Shown: piece by piece, positions 51,097-58,442 of the stretch | Position numbering within the stretch: position 1 is the stretch's first letter | Layout: each line of letters starts with the position of its first letter | NCBI GenBank assembly: GCA_900542495.1 | Contig: UQNW01000002.1 | Span: 62,001 to 126,000, forward strand | Length of the DNA stretch: 64,000 bases | Source: an uncultured Roseburia sp. | Lineage (GTDB): Bacteria > Bacillota > Clostridia > Lachnospirales > Lachnospiraceae | Direction: 5' to 3' | Notes under the pieces: model-generated | Seen by the model: only the letters and a program-made list of their open reading frames with translations | What the model was told of the DNA's origin: nothing | The model's database searches: none | Position numbers and translations under genes: made by a program

Positions 51097-51154
51097 AATG
51101 GTACCTCCCTGAATTATCAATTGTGAAACTGTGAGATTCATATGTTTCTATCAT

Positions 51155-51256
51155 CGAACATCTGTTACGAACACTTGTTTGTATATTCATATCATACTAT
51201 CCGAACATCTGTTTGTCAACAGAAAAATCGAACAAATTTTCGGAATATATGTTTGC
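51155..51256. promoter_or_regulatory. Cluster of LexA boxes between yneA and lexA
   Basis: The Gram-positive LexA box is CGAAC-N4-GTTCG. Present are CGAACATCTGTTAC (51155-51168), CGAACACTTGTTTG (51168-51181), CGAACATCTGTTTG (51202-51215), CGAACAAATTTTCG (51229-51242) and a weaker GGAATATATGTTTG (51242-51255). The third lies between the -35 and -10 boxes of the yneA promoter. Confidence 0.85.
51191..51219 (-). promoter_or_regulatory. yneA promoter with embedded LexA box
   Basis: Minus strand TTGACA (plus 51214-51219) and TATGAT (plus 51191-51196), 17-bp spacer. The LexA box at 51202-51215 occupies the spacer, so bound LexA would block RNA polymerase. Confidence 0.8.
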
Positions 51257-51371
51257 ATTTGAAGATATGGTATGGTATCATAATAAATAGATAGAGGATT
51301 CGTTATATTCTCTGAATATATTGGATTTTTTTAATTATCAGGATGCATTATTTAGATAAAGGAGACATTTT

Positions 51372-51983
51372 ATGCCAGGTAAGATCAGTAAGAAACAAAG
51401 CGAGATTTTAGAATATATTAAAAGTGAGATTTTAAGCAAAGGATATCCGCCTGCAGTCCGTGAGATCTGTGAAGCGGTCGATTTAAAGTCTACTTCTTCT
51501 GTCCACTCTCATCTTGAAACGTTAGAGAAGAATGGTTATATCCGGAGAGACCCGACCAAGCCAAGAGCGATTGAGATTTTAGATGATGATTTTAACCTTA
51601 CCAGACGTGAGGTTGTGAACGTACCTATTGTCGGACATGTTGCAGCCGGAGAGCCAATCCTCGCAACTGAGAATATTGAGAATTACTTTCCTATCCCGGT
51701 TGAATATATGCCGAATGAAGAGACTTTTATGTTAAAAGTAAAGGGAGAAAGTATGATCAACGCCGGTATTTTCAACGGTGATAATGTTCTTGTGAAGAAA
51801 CAGCCAAATGCCGAGAATGGCGATATTGTAGTGGCATTGGTGGATGATTCTGCAACGGTTAAGACTTTTTATAAAGAAGACGGTTATTACCGTCTGCAGC
51901 CGGAGAATGATACGATGGACCCGATCATTGTAAAAGAATGTTCGATTTTAGGAAAAGTGTTTGGGGTATTCCGTTTTCTATAA
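51372..51983 (+). CDS. lexA: SOS repressor LexA
   Basis: 203 residues, normal. The N-terminal winged helix (about 1-70) has the recognition helix SVHSHLETLEKNGYI. The autocleavage site is Ala92-Gly93 (HVAAGEP), with the catalytic Ser127 (GESM) and Lys164 (ATVKTF). RecA-stimulated self-cleavage relieves repression of SOS genes, including the divergent yneA and itself through the five boxes. The ATG at 51372 has AAAGGAG upstream. It ends at a strong terminator. Confidence 0.97.
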   Translation: MPGKISKKQSEILEYIKSEILSKGYPPAVREICEAVDLKSTSSVHSHLETLEKNGYIRRDPTKPRAIEILDDDFNLTRREVVNVPIVGHVAAGEPILATENIENYFPIPVEYMPNEETFMLKVKGESMINAGIFNGDNVLVKKQPNAENGDIVVALVDDSATVKTFYKEDGYYRLQPENDTMDPIIVKECSILGKVFGVFRFL

Positions 51984-52001
51984 TTTTAATTAACAGAAAA
52001 C

Positions 52002-52049
52002 AAAAAGTGGCAGCCGATTTGTCGTACGGACAACCGGCTGCCACTTTTT
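52002..52049. terminator. Strong terminator after lexA
   Basis: A perfect 15-bp arm AAAAAGTGGCAGCCG (52002-52016) pairs with 52035-52049 ending in five T. An inner TTGTC/GACAA extends the stem. Confidence 0.9.
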
Positions 52050-52052
52050 GTT

Positions 52053-52094
52053 CATGAAATAGAATTGTCCGAGGAACGTACATTCTATTTCATG
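52053..52094. repeat. Second perfect hairpin (13-bp arms) before rsfS end
   Basis: CATGAAATAGAAT (52053-52065) and its complement (52082-52094) around 16 bases. It follows the lexA terminator by three bases and faces the end of the minus-strand rsfS operon, so it may be an rsfS-side terminator or processing stem; no T-run follows on the minus strand. Confidence 0.55.
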
Positions 52095-52134
52095 TATTGA
52101 TAATATACAGGAATTTATCATTTGTTTTTTATGA

Positions 52135-52482
52135 TTATAATTCACTTACATCCACAACTTTTCCATCTCTCCAGGTTCTCTCAAGATCATAGAAAAGTCG
52201 GTCTTCTTTTGAAAAAATATGGATAATAATATCACCATAATCCATTAAGATCCAGGTAGAGCTCTGGTTTCCTTCAATCTGCTGGACTTTTACGCCGGCT
52301 TTGTATAAGGCTTCATCGGCAGCGTCACGCATTGCCTGGAGCTGATTCTGGTTTGTTCCGTTTGCAATGATAAAGTAATCTGCAATCGGAGAAATTTCAC
52401 TGATATCAATAACAGTCACATCTTCTGCTTTTCTGTCTTCTAATGCAGCTACTGCAAGTTTTGTAAGTTCTTTTGATGTCAT
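52135..52482 (-). CDS. rsfS: Ribosomal silencing factor RsfS
   Basis: 115 residues, normal. The pattern ALEDRKAEDVTVIDISEISPIADYFIIANGTN is diagnostic for RsfS, which binds ribosomal protein L14 and blocks subunit joining in starvation. The ATG at 52482 is preceded by AAAGGAA on the minus strand. It is the last gene of the rplU...rsfS operon. Confidence 0.94.
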   Translation of the reverse strand: MTSKELTKLAVAALEDRKAEDVTVIDISEISPIADYFIIANGTNQNQLQAMRDAADEALYKAGVKVQQIEGNQSSTWILMDYGDIIIHIFSKEDRLFYDLERTWRDGKVVDVSEL

Positions 52483-52517
52483 AAACGATGTTCCTTTCTG
52501 CTGAATTATGTAAGTTA

Positions 52518-52547
52518 AATCCTGTGCACATTGGTGTGCATAGGATT
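52518..52547 (-). repeat. Hairpin between yqeK and rsfS
   Basis: AATCCTGTGCAC (52518-52529) pairs with GTGCATAGGATT (52536-52547) with one mismatch, around six bases. No T-run. It could modulate rsfS expression relative to the upstream genes. Confidence 0.45.
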
Positions 52548-52565
52548 GTCATATAACGTATTGTT

Positions 52566-53141
52566 TTAGAGCGTTTCTTTGTAATGTTTGTAATATTCAT
52601 AGGTCATCTGGGTTGTCGGATCAATGTTTCCACCACGCTTTTTCAGATAGACCAGTGTGTCGTGCAATATTTCGGCCATACAGACGTCTAAATCGCGAAA
52701 GGCTAATTCCCTCACGAGATCCAAATCATCGGCTTTATTGCGGTTTGGTTCGATGTAATCGGCAATATAAATGATCTTGTCAAGGATATTCATATCCGGC
52801 TCGCCTGTCGTATGCACTTTGATCGCATGTAAAACAAGCGGATCTGTCACCCCATACTCTGTTTTTGCAAGTAATGCTCCAAGTTTTGCATGAAGCAAAA
52901 ATGGATTTTCACGTTCTATGGATGAGATAAGAATGTCATTTTCTTCACATAGTCTTAATTTTTCATCATTTGGAATGCATTTGGCACAGTCGTGGAGCAG
53001 ACCTGCCAGCATGGCTTTCTGCATATCATAGCCATATGCCATGGCAAGACAGCCGGCGGTGTACATCACACCTTTGGTGTGCTCGTAGCGGTCTTTATCC
53101 TGCACTTTTTTTAATTTTTTTCGTATTTCTACCAGTTCCAT
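52566..53141 (-). CDS. yqeK: YqeK-type HD-domain hydrolase (Ap4A hydrolase family)
   Basis: 191 residues from ATG 53141 (AGAGGA upstream; a TTG at 53159 is the alternative). The HD motif is intact: HTKGVMYTAGCLAM, GLLHDCAK (about residue 55) and later H-x-IKVHTTGEPDM and YIADYIEPNR. YqeK proteins hydrolyse diadenosine tetraphosphate symmetrically. The operon order nadD-yqeK-rsfS is conserved in Firmicutes. Confidence 0.92.
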   Translation of the reverse strand: MELVEIRKKLKKVQDKDRYEHTKGVMYTAGCLAMAYGYDMQKAMLAGLLHDCAKCIPNDEKLRLCEENDILISSIERENPFLLHAKLGALLAKTEYGVTDPLVLHAIKVHTTGEPDMNILDKIIYIADYIEPNRNKADDLDLVRELAFRDLDVCMAEILHDTLVYLKKRGGNIDPTTQMTYEYYKHYKETL

Positions 53142-53183
53142 ATCGTTATCCTCTGTCAAATGTCTGTCAGGAAATGCATGAAA

Positions 53184-53810
53184 TCATTTTCTGCTTTCAT
53201 AAAGCTGATGTTCTTTTATAAACCGGATCACAGAATCCGGAAGCAGCTGATCGGTATTTACGCCATTTTTGATCTGCTGGCGGATATCTCTTGAGGCGGC
53301 ATCAAAACGTCCACAGGAAAGCGGATAAATCGCTGCATCTAACTGTTTTTCGATTGCGTTGATCTTCTTTTTTATGTCGTCCATATCCCAATGGTCACGT
53401 ACCGCCACTAATACCGCCGCTTTTTCACAGATAATCTCCGGATGTCTCCACTCTTCAAAATAATCTAGTGAATCAGCTCCCATGATAAAATAAAATGAAG
53501 TATCCGGATACCTGTTTTTTAAATTTGTAAGCGTCAGATATGTGTAACTTGTCTGTTCCGCTTCTATCTCCATTGTAGATAATTTAAAATACGGATATGG
53601 CTTAATTGCAAGCGCAACCATTTCTGCGCGTAACTGCGGAGAAGTCATAGCGTTTTCATTTTTATTCGGAGAGTGTCCCGCCGGGATAAACCAGACCTCG
53701 TCAAGCTGAAAATCTGTGTAGGCAGCTTTTGCAATAGCAAGATGTCCATTGTGGATCGGATCAAAGGAACCGCCTAAAATGCCGATTTTTTTACCTGATA
53801 AATCATTCAT
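53184..53810 (-). CDS. nadD: Nicotinate-nucleotide adenylyltransferase
   Basis: 208 residues, normal. GILGGSFDPIHNGHLAIAK (about 10-28) is the nucleotidyltransferase HxGH motif and flanking strand, FIPAGHSPNK follows near 42-51, and MGADSLDYFEEW is near 105-116. The C-terminal helix motif is AASRDIR, a variant of the usual (I/V)SST-x-IR. It makes NaAD from nicotinate mononucleotide and ATP. It overlaps nothing; yhbY lies 27 bp upstream. Confidence 0.94.
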   Translation of the reverse strand: MNDLSGKKIGILGGSFDPIHNGHLAIAKAAYTDFQLDEVWFIPAGHSPNKNENAMTSPQLRAEMVALAIKPYPYFKLSTMEIEAEQTSYTYLTLTNLKNRYPDTSFYFIMGADSLDYFEEWRHPEIICEKAAVLVAVRDHWDMDDIKKKINAIEKQLDAAIYPLSCGRFDAASRDIRQQIKNGVNTDQLLPDSVIRFIKEHQLYESRK

Positions 53811-53837
53811 GATCGTTGTCCTTTGCTGTGATAAGCT

Positions 53838-54137
53838 TTATTTTACAGGTAATTCGTATTTGGTATTCTTTTTTGCCTGACGGAAAAGAATGATTTTCTT
53901 TCCGATTACTTTTACAACAACAGAATGGGTACGCTCTGCAATGATTTCGGCAATCTCGCATGGATCATCCGCACAGTTTTTTAATACAGAAATTTTAATG
54001 AGCTCACGTTTTTCTAAAGCTTCATCAAGCCCGTTGATAAGTTCTGGTGTGATGCTTGCTTTTCCAATCTGGAAAATAGCGTTCATTGTGCTTGCTTCGC
54101 CACCTAAATAAGCGCGCTGTTTGCTTGTAAGATTCAT
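53838..54137 (-). CDS. yhbY: YhbY-type CRM-domain RNA-binding protein
   Basis: 99 residues, full length. The CRM fold shows LTSKQRAYLGGEAS at the start, the invariant KRELIKISVL-like strand and GKKIILFRQ near the end. YhbY associates with the pre-50S ribosomal subunit. It sits between obgE (79 bp) and nadD in the ribosome-maturation operon. GGAA lies upstream of the ATG on the minus strand. Confidence 0.92.
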   Translation of the reverse strand: MNLTSKQRAYLGGEASTMNAIFQIGKASITPELINGLDEALEKRELIKISVLKNCADDPCEIAEIIAERTHSVVVKVIGKKIILFRQAKKNTKYELPVK

Positions 54138-54216
54138 AATTCCATACCTTTCTATTCCTATTATTTAGAATGATTCTGATGTACTTTCTGTTCAGAAAAA
54201 AGTACGATCGTTATGT

Positions 54217-55500
54217 TTATTTGTAGTATTCAAAGGTGTGTCCGTACATTTTTACAGTGTCACCTTCCTGTATTCCGTGTTCCTCAAGATCATCTAAAAT
54301 ACCCTGCTCTTTTAAGAAACGCTGGAAGAAAAGGAAGCCTTTTTCAGATTCAATGTTTGTGTAACCAAGCATTTTTTCAATCTTAGGACCTTCAACAACA
54401 AAGGTTTCATCATCTTCCATAGTGATCGTGTAAGGATCATCTCTAAAGAAACGCAATGCAGGATCGTATTCCTGTTCGTAAATGACAGGTTCTCTGCCGC
54501 ATGTCTCTAAAAGCTGGCTTACATGATATAAAAGTTCTTTCAGTCCCTGTCCGCTGACTGCGGAAATCGGGAAAACTTTGATACCGTCTTTCTCAAACTC
54601 GTCCTTTAATGCCTTGATGATCTCATTTTCATCACCGTAAATGGAATCAATTTTATTGGCTGCAATGACCTGAGGCTTTTTCAAAAGTTCCGGATCATAA
54701 GCGGCAAGTTCCTTGTCGATTGCCTTGATATCAGCAATTGGATCACGCCCTTCGGTTCCGGCAGCGTCCACAACGTGGATCATCACTCTGGTACGTTCAA
54801 TGTGACGTAAAAACTCAAGCCCAAGTCCAACACCCTCTGAAGCTCCCTCGATCAGTCCCGGAATATCTGCAATGACAAACCCTTTGGCGCCGTCTAAGTC
54901 AACAACACCAAGATTTGGCTGCAATGTTGTAAAATGATAGTTGGCAATCTTCGGCTGTGCATTGGTCACGCGGGATAAAAGGGTTGATTTTCCTACATTT
55001 GGGAAACCGACCAGTCCAACGTCCGCGATCACCTTTAACTCCAGTTTCACTTCAATCTCAATGCCTTCACCACCCGGCTGGGCGTATTTTGGTGCCTGCA
55101 TGGTTGCAGTTGCATAGTGGGAGTTCCCCTGTCCACCACGGCCGCCCTTTAAGATCACCTGACGTTTGTTATCGCCGGACATGTCCGCAATGACCTTATC
55201 GGATTCTGCATCTTTGATGACAGTTCCTGCCGGAACTTTTAAGATGAGATCGGCACCGTCTTTTCCATGACATTTCTTCTTGCCGCCTTCTTCGCCATTT
55301 TCAGCAGCAAATTTGCGTCTGTGACGGAAATCAGTCAGAGTGTTTAAACCTTCATCGACAACGAAGATCACGTCTCCACCGCGTCCGCCGTCTCCACCGT
55401 CCGGGCCACCGTTTGGCACGTATTTTTCACGACGGAAACTGACATGTCCATTTCCACCTTTTCCGGATTTTGTAATAATTGTTGCTCTATCTGCAAACAT
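54217..55500 (-). CDS. obgE: GTPase Obg
   Basis: 427 residues, normal. The Gly-rich Obg domain (KGGNGHVSFRREKYVPNGG, GGRGGDV, about 1-158) is followed by the G domain (GFPNVGKSTLL near 166-176, DIPGLIEGA near 212-220, NKID) and a C-terminal OCT domain from about 350 to 427. Obg links ribosome assembly and stress signalling and, in spore-formers, initiation of sporulation. A hairpin terminator sits between rpmA and obgE, suggesting partial attenuation in this operon. Confidence 0.96.
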   Translation of the reverse strand: MFADRATIITKSGKGGNGHVSFRREKYVPNGGPDGGDGGRGGDVIFVVDEGLNTLTDFRHRRKFAAENGEEGGKKKCHGKDGADLILKVPAGTVIKDAESDKVIADMSGDNKRQVILKGGRGGQGNSHYATATMQAPKYAQPGGEGIEIEVKLELKVIADVGLVGFPNVGKSTLLSRVTNAQPKIANYHFTTLQPNLGVVDLDGAKGFVIADIPGLIEGASEGVGLGLEFLRHIERTRVMIHVVDAAGTEGRDPIADIKAIDKELAAYDPELLKKPQVIAANKIDSIYGDENEIIKALKDEFEKDGIKVFPISAVSGQGLKELLYHVSQLLETCGREPVIYEQEYDPALRFFRDDPYTITMEDDETFVVEGPKIEKMLGYTNIESEKGFLFFQRFLKEQGILDDLEEHGIQEGDTVKMYGHTFEYYK

Positions 55501-55536
55501 AATTTTCTCCTATAAATAAAACAGTTTACCTGTCGA

Positions 55537-55598
55537 CCTTTCCTGAGGAAAGGCAGTCAAAACAATAAGAACCCGGCTATCTTTACAAATAGTCGGGT
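55537..55598 (-). terminator. Hairpins between rpmA and obgE (partial terminator)
   Basis: ACCCGGCTAT (55571-55580) pairs with ATAGTCGGGT (55589-55598), and a separate perfect CCTTTCC/GGAAAGG stem lies at 55537-55553. On the minus strand the first is followed by TTCTTATTGTTTT. It would reduce transcription into obgE after the highly expressed ribosomal genes. Confidence 0.65.
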
Positions 55599-55613
55599 CC
55601 ATTGTTCATCTTA

Positions 55614-55898
55614 TTATTCAGCTACTGGATAAACGGAAGCCTGTTTCTTGTCTCTTCCTTTTCTCTCGAATCTTAAGATACCATCTGTTAAAGCGAATAA
55701 TGTGTCATCTCCACCGATTCCTACATTAACACCTGGATGAATCTTTGTTCCACGCTGTCTGTAAATAATGTTACCAGCCTTTACGAACTGTCCGTCTGCT
55801 CTCTTAGCACCTAATCTCTTAGACTCAGAGTCACGGCCGTTCTTTGTAGAACCAACACCCTTTTTATGAGCGAAAAACTGAAGGTTCATATTCATCAT
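55614..55898 (-). CDS. rpmA: 50S ribosomal protein L27 (precursor)
   Basis: 94 residues. Near the N-terminus is NLQFFAHKKGVGSTKNG, the Firmicutes L27 precursor with a short extension ending NLQFF that is removed by the protease Prp before the A (mature start AHKKG). Prp is encoded next door. The body has the usual GRDSESKRLGAKR and RQRGTKIHPG. The ATG at 55898 has AAGGAGGTG eight bases upstream. L27 touches the peptidyl transferase centre. Confidence 0.96.
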   Translation of the reverse strand: MMNMNLQFFAHKKGVGSTKNGRDSESKRLGAKRADGQFVKAGNIIYRQRGTKIHPGVNVGIGGDDTLFALTDGILRFERKGRDKKQASVYPVAE

Positions 55899-55901
55899 GT
55901 C

Positions 55902-56231
55902 TTACACCTCCTTGAATGTTAGAATGATATAATCATTTCCATAAGTATTTTGTATTCCTTGTAAGCCTAAAACCAGGGACTTCATAAGCAAATCAGCATC
56001 ATGACCTGCCGGTGAATCAAACTTTAATGTGATCATCCCGGTCTCTTCATCAGAATCTGTAGAAAACTTCTCCTTCGTATAAATACCAAGGGAATTGATC
56101 GTGTTGATCACCAGTGCAGAAATTCCCGCACATACAATGTCTTCACCTTCCTCTGCATACCCTGCATGTCCAAGACAGTCAAAACCTAAAAATGCCTGAT
56201 CCTGATTTCTGAAAATCGTTATCTTAGTCAT
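55902..56231 (-). CDS. prp: Ribosomal-processing cysteine protease Prp
   Basis: 109 residues, normal. The catalytic His and Cys are in GHAGYAEEGEDIVCAGISAL (about residues 21-40). Prp cleaves the N-terminal extension of L27 and related phage proteins. It is positioned between rplU and rpmA, three bases upstream of the latter on the minus strand, which is the conserved arrangement. Presence of both the cleavage site in L27 and the enzyme indicates a working pair. Confidence 0.95.
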   Translation of the reverse strand: MTKITIFRNQDQAFLGFDCLGHAGYAEEGEDIVCAGISALVINTINSLGIYTKEKFSTDSDEETGMITLKFDSPAGHDADLLMKSLVLGLQGIQNTYGNDYIILTFKEV

Positions 56232-56248
56232 AACAATCTTCCTATCGA

Positions 56249-56554
56249 TTACGCATTAATTTTTTCGATTTTAACCTGTGTAAACGCCTGTCTGTGGCCG
56301 TTTTTCTTGTGATAACCGGTTTTTCTCTTATACTTGTAAACGATAACTTTCTTAGCTCTGCCTTCTTTAACTACAGAAGCTTCTACAGTTGCGTCAGCTA
56401 CATCTGCTCCAACTTTCATTCCGTTGTCAGAAACTGCTAATACCTGATCAAAAGTTACTTTCTCACCAGCTTCAACACCAAGTTTTTCAATGGTAATGAT
56501 ATCACCTTCGGAAACTTTATACTGTTTACCACCTGTTGCGATAATTGCGTACAT
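56249..56554 (-). CDS. rplU: 50S ribosomal protein L21
   Basis: 101 residues, normal. The start MYAIIATGGKQYKVSEGD and the C-terminal KRKTGYHKKNGHRQAFTQVKI are diagnostic. AGGAGGTG precedes the ATG. It heads the minus-strand operon rplU-prp-rpmA-obgE-yhbY-nadD-yqeK-rsfS. Confidence 0.97.
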   Translation of the reverse strand: MYAIIATGGKQYKVSEGDIITIEKLGVEAGEKVTFDQVLAVSDNGMKVGADVADATVEASVVKEGRAKKVIVYKYKRKTGYHKKNGHRQAFTQVKIEKINA

Positions 56555-56640
56555 ATGGCACCTCCTATTATCATTACTCGCCAGTTATGGTTTCTGCAAA
56601 TACGCAGAATTTGAGACCTCACTGTGCGGCATACTTCGTT
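56555..56640 (-). promoter_or_regulatory. 5' leader of rplU (L21 leader candidate)
   Basis: The 86-base leader between promoter and start contains CTGCGTATTTGCAG-type and GCCGCACAGTGAGGTC segments resembling the L21 leader that binds L21 for autoregulation in Firmicutes. The identification is by position and partial resemblance only. Confidence 0.5.
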
Positions 56641-56669
56641 ACTATAGCATAACAATTGAATTACGTCAA
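56641..56669 (-). promoter_or_regulatory. Promoter of the rplU operon
   Basis: Minus strand TTGACG (plus 56664-56669) and TATAGT (plus 56641-56646), spacer 17 bp. Confidence 0.85.
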
Positions 56670-56701
56670 CTGGTTTTTTGAAATTTTTCTAACCTTTTTA
56701 G

Positions 56702-58150
56702 TTAAAACCTATTTTTATAATAATGATTTTTATTCACATACATCTTCTCATCTGCAACTGACAAATTCTTTTCAATGTCCTTTGCATGTTCTAACCAGAC
56801 ACTTCCAATGGAAGCCGAACATTCAGCCGTCCATAGCTTTGAAAGCTTTTGCAGCTTATTTTGAAAGTCTGTCTCGCTTTTATCGAATGACAGAATGATA
56901 AATTCGTCCCCGCCAAAACGGTAACAGCCTGCCTCCTGGAATATGGTTATGATTTTTTTCGCAATTGCTGCGAGCAGCTCATCTCCTGCTTCATGTCCCA
57001 GATTGTCATTGATTTTTTTTAGACCATTCACATCTGCAAAAGCGATGCCAACCGGCTGGTTACACATCTCCTCGTCACATTCGATGATTGCAATATCTTT
57101 GTAATATGCCTTGCGGGTTTTGAATCCTGTTAATGCATCCCGCTCTAATTCAGATATCTGCGAATTAATCTCTATGTATTGCTGCAAAGATTTTATATGG
57201 TTTTCTTTCGAATATTCAATAATCCGGTCTTTATAATAGTTTTTCGCCTCTAATGCCTCTAAAATCGCGTCTTTGTCCATTTTACCAACAGCGTATACAT
57301 ATAATAATTCTGCAAATTCAAGTCCAACCTTGATTTCATCCGGATATTTTTCCATATACTGATTCATGGATCGTAAAATGTGGTTCATAAGGTTATCATC
57401 ACAAGAATCTCTTCCACACTCAAACAGTTCCCGGCAGGCATCCATAAATTCAGCCGCGTACATTTCATCCATTTTTGAAAGGATCTGTTTTTTGTAAGTC
57501 TCATATTTTTCTGGCTGTTCCAATTTATAATAAAGTGTTGCTGCACAGCGGGTGACATCATCCGGAACGATTGTATCTGCATGATATTGGCTCACTCCAA
57601 GTTCAAACGCCTTTAAAGCCTCTGTTAAACGGTTCAGTTTCTGAAGTGAAATAGATTTATTGATATAGATATAAGCACCCATTTCCTCATCACAGTCTTT
57701 CAGGACGTCTTCTGCGAGCGCAAGACTTTTAAGTGCTTCCTCATAGTTTTGTTCCTCAATGTAGGTCAATGCAATATTATTATACTCAAATGCATAATAG
57801 TATTTTTCATCATTTTCCATGGCAATTTTTAATGCCGTTTCATAGAAAAAACGGGAAACATTATATTCTGTCTCGCAATGTGTTGCCACACCTATCAGGT
57901 TAAAACAGGACAATAACTTAGGGGTATACGGATAGCTTTGATAGTCCACTATGATTGGTTCTATAATCTCTATGGTTTTTCTGAAATTTCCTTCCTGATA
58001 AAATAGCTGCCCATAATAAAAACTTGCAAGTATGCGCACTTCGGTTTTGTCGTATTTCTTTTTCAATAGCTGTTCATAAAAATTTTTCTGCTCCGCAATA
58101 GACAGTTTTTTGATTTGCTGTTGTCTGGTTAAAAAATCGTTATAATTCAT
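56702..58150 (-). CDS. TPR-like/GGDEF diguanylate cyclase, soluble
   Basis: 482 residues from ATG 58150 (GGGGA nine bases upstream). The first 300 residues are helical repeats of TPR type (for example YYAFEYNNIALTYIEEQNYEEALKSL) with no membrane segment. The C-terminal GGDEF domain (about 325-482) has ADVNGLKKINDNLGHEAGDELL and an intact active site FGGDEFIIL, so c-di-GMP synthesis is expected. An RxxD inhibitory site just before the active loop is not visible (EAGCYRFGGDEF). A soluble sensor without a membrane anchor suggests control by cytoplasmic protein or peptide ligands. Its promoter region is shared with bioB. Confidence 0.85.
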   Translation of the reverse strand: MNYNDFLTRQQQIKKLSIAEQKNFYEQLLKKKYDKTEVRILASFYYGQLFYQEGNFRKTIEIIEPIIVDYQSYPYTPKLLSCFNLIGVATHCETEYNVSRFFYETALKIAMENDEKYYYAFEYNNIALTYIEEQNYEEALKSLALAEDVLKDCDEEMGAYIYINKSISLQKLNRLTEALKAFELGVSQYHADTIVPDDVTRCAATLYYKLEQPEKYETYKKQILSKMDEMYAAEFMDACRELFECGRDSCDDNLMNHILRSMNQYMEKYPDEIKVGLEFAELLYVYAVGKMDKDAILEALEAKNYYKDRIIEYSKENHIKSLQQYIEINSQISELERDALTGFKTRKAYYKDIAIIECDEEMCNQPVGIAFADVNGLKKINDNLGHEAGDELLAAIAKKIITIFQEAGCYRFGGDEFIILSFDKSETDFQNKLQKLSKLWTAECSASIGSVWLEHAKDIEKNLSVADEKMYVNKNHYYKNRF

Positions 58151-58253
58151 ATTCAACATTCCCCATTTATCTTTTGGAAGATTCACTTCTTATTTACAAA
58201 ATTCCCTAATTCAAATCATATCATATTAGACACAAGATTAGTACAATAAAATG

Positions 58254-58277
58254 AAATATCTGCATATGTAGATATTT
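58254..58277. promoter_or_regulatory. Near-perfect 24-bp palindrome in the dgc/bioB intergenic region
   Basis: AAATATCT (58254-58261) and AGATATTT (58270-58277) flank GCATATGT, so the whole 24 bases are palindromic except for one central pair (G/T). Such a site is typical of a dimeric repressor operator. It lies 104 bp from the dgc start and 166 bp from bioB. Confidence 0.5.
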
Positions 58278-58308
58278 ATACTAATGTTAACTAGCTTTTA
58301 CAAATAAA

Positions 58309-58338
58309 TGTCAACTTCTATAAGTGAGCATGTTGACA
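58309..58338 (+). promoter_or_regulatory. BirA-like operator overlapping the bioB promoter
   Basis: TGTCAAC (58309-58315) and GTTGACA (58332-58338) are exact inverted arms separated by 16 bases, resembling the TGTTAAC-N-GTTAACA sites bound by BirA in Firmicutes. The right arm contains TTGACA (58333-58338), the -35 box, with TACTTT (58357-58362) as a weak -10, 18 bp on. Confidence 0.55.
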
Positions 58339-58442
58339 ATTAACCATACTTCGTGCTACTTTAAAAACAATTGAATTTAGAAACTTGTGAATTCATACCG
58401 TAACTTATTTGAATTTTGTAAACGTAACAAAGGAGTACAAAA

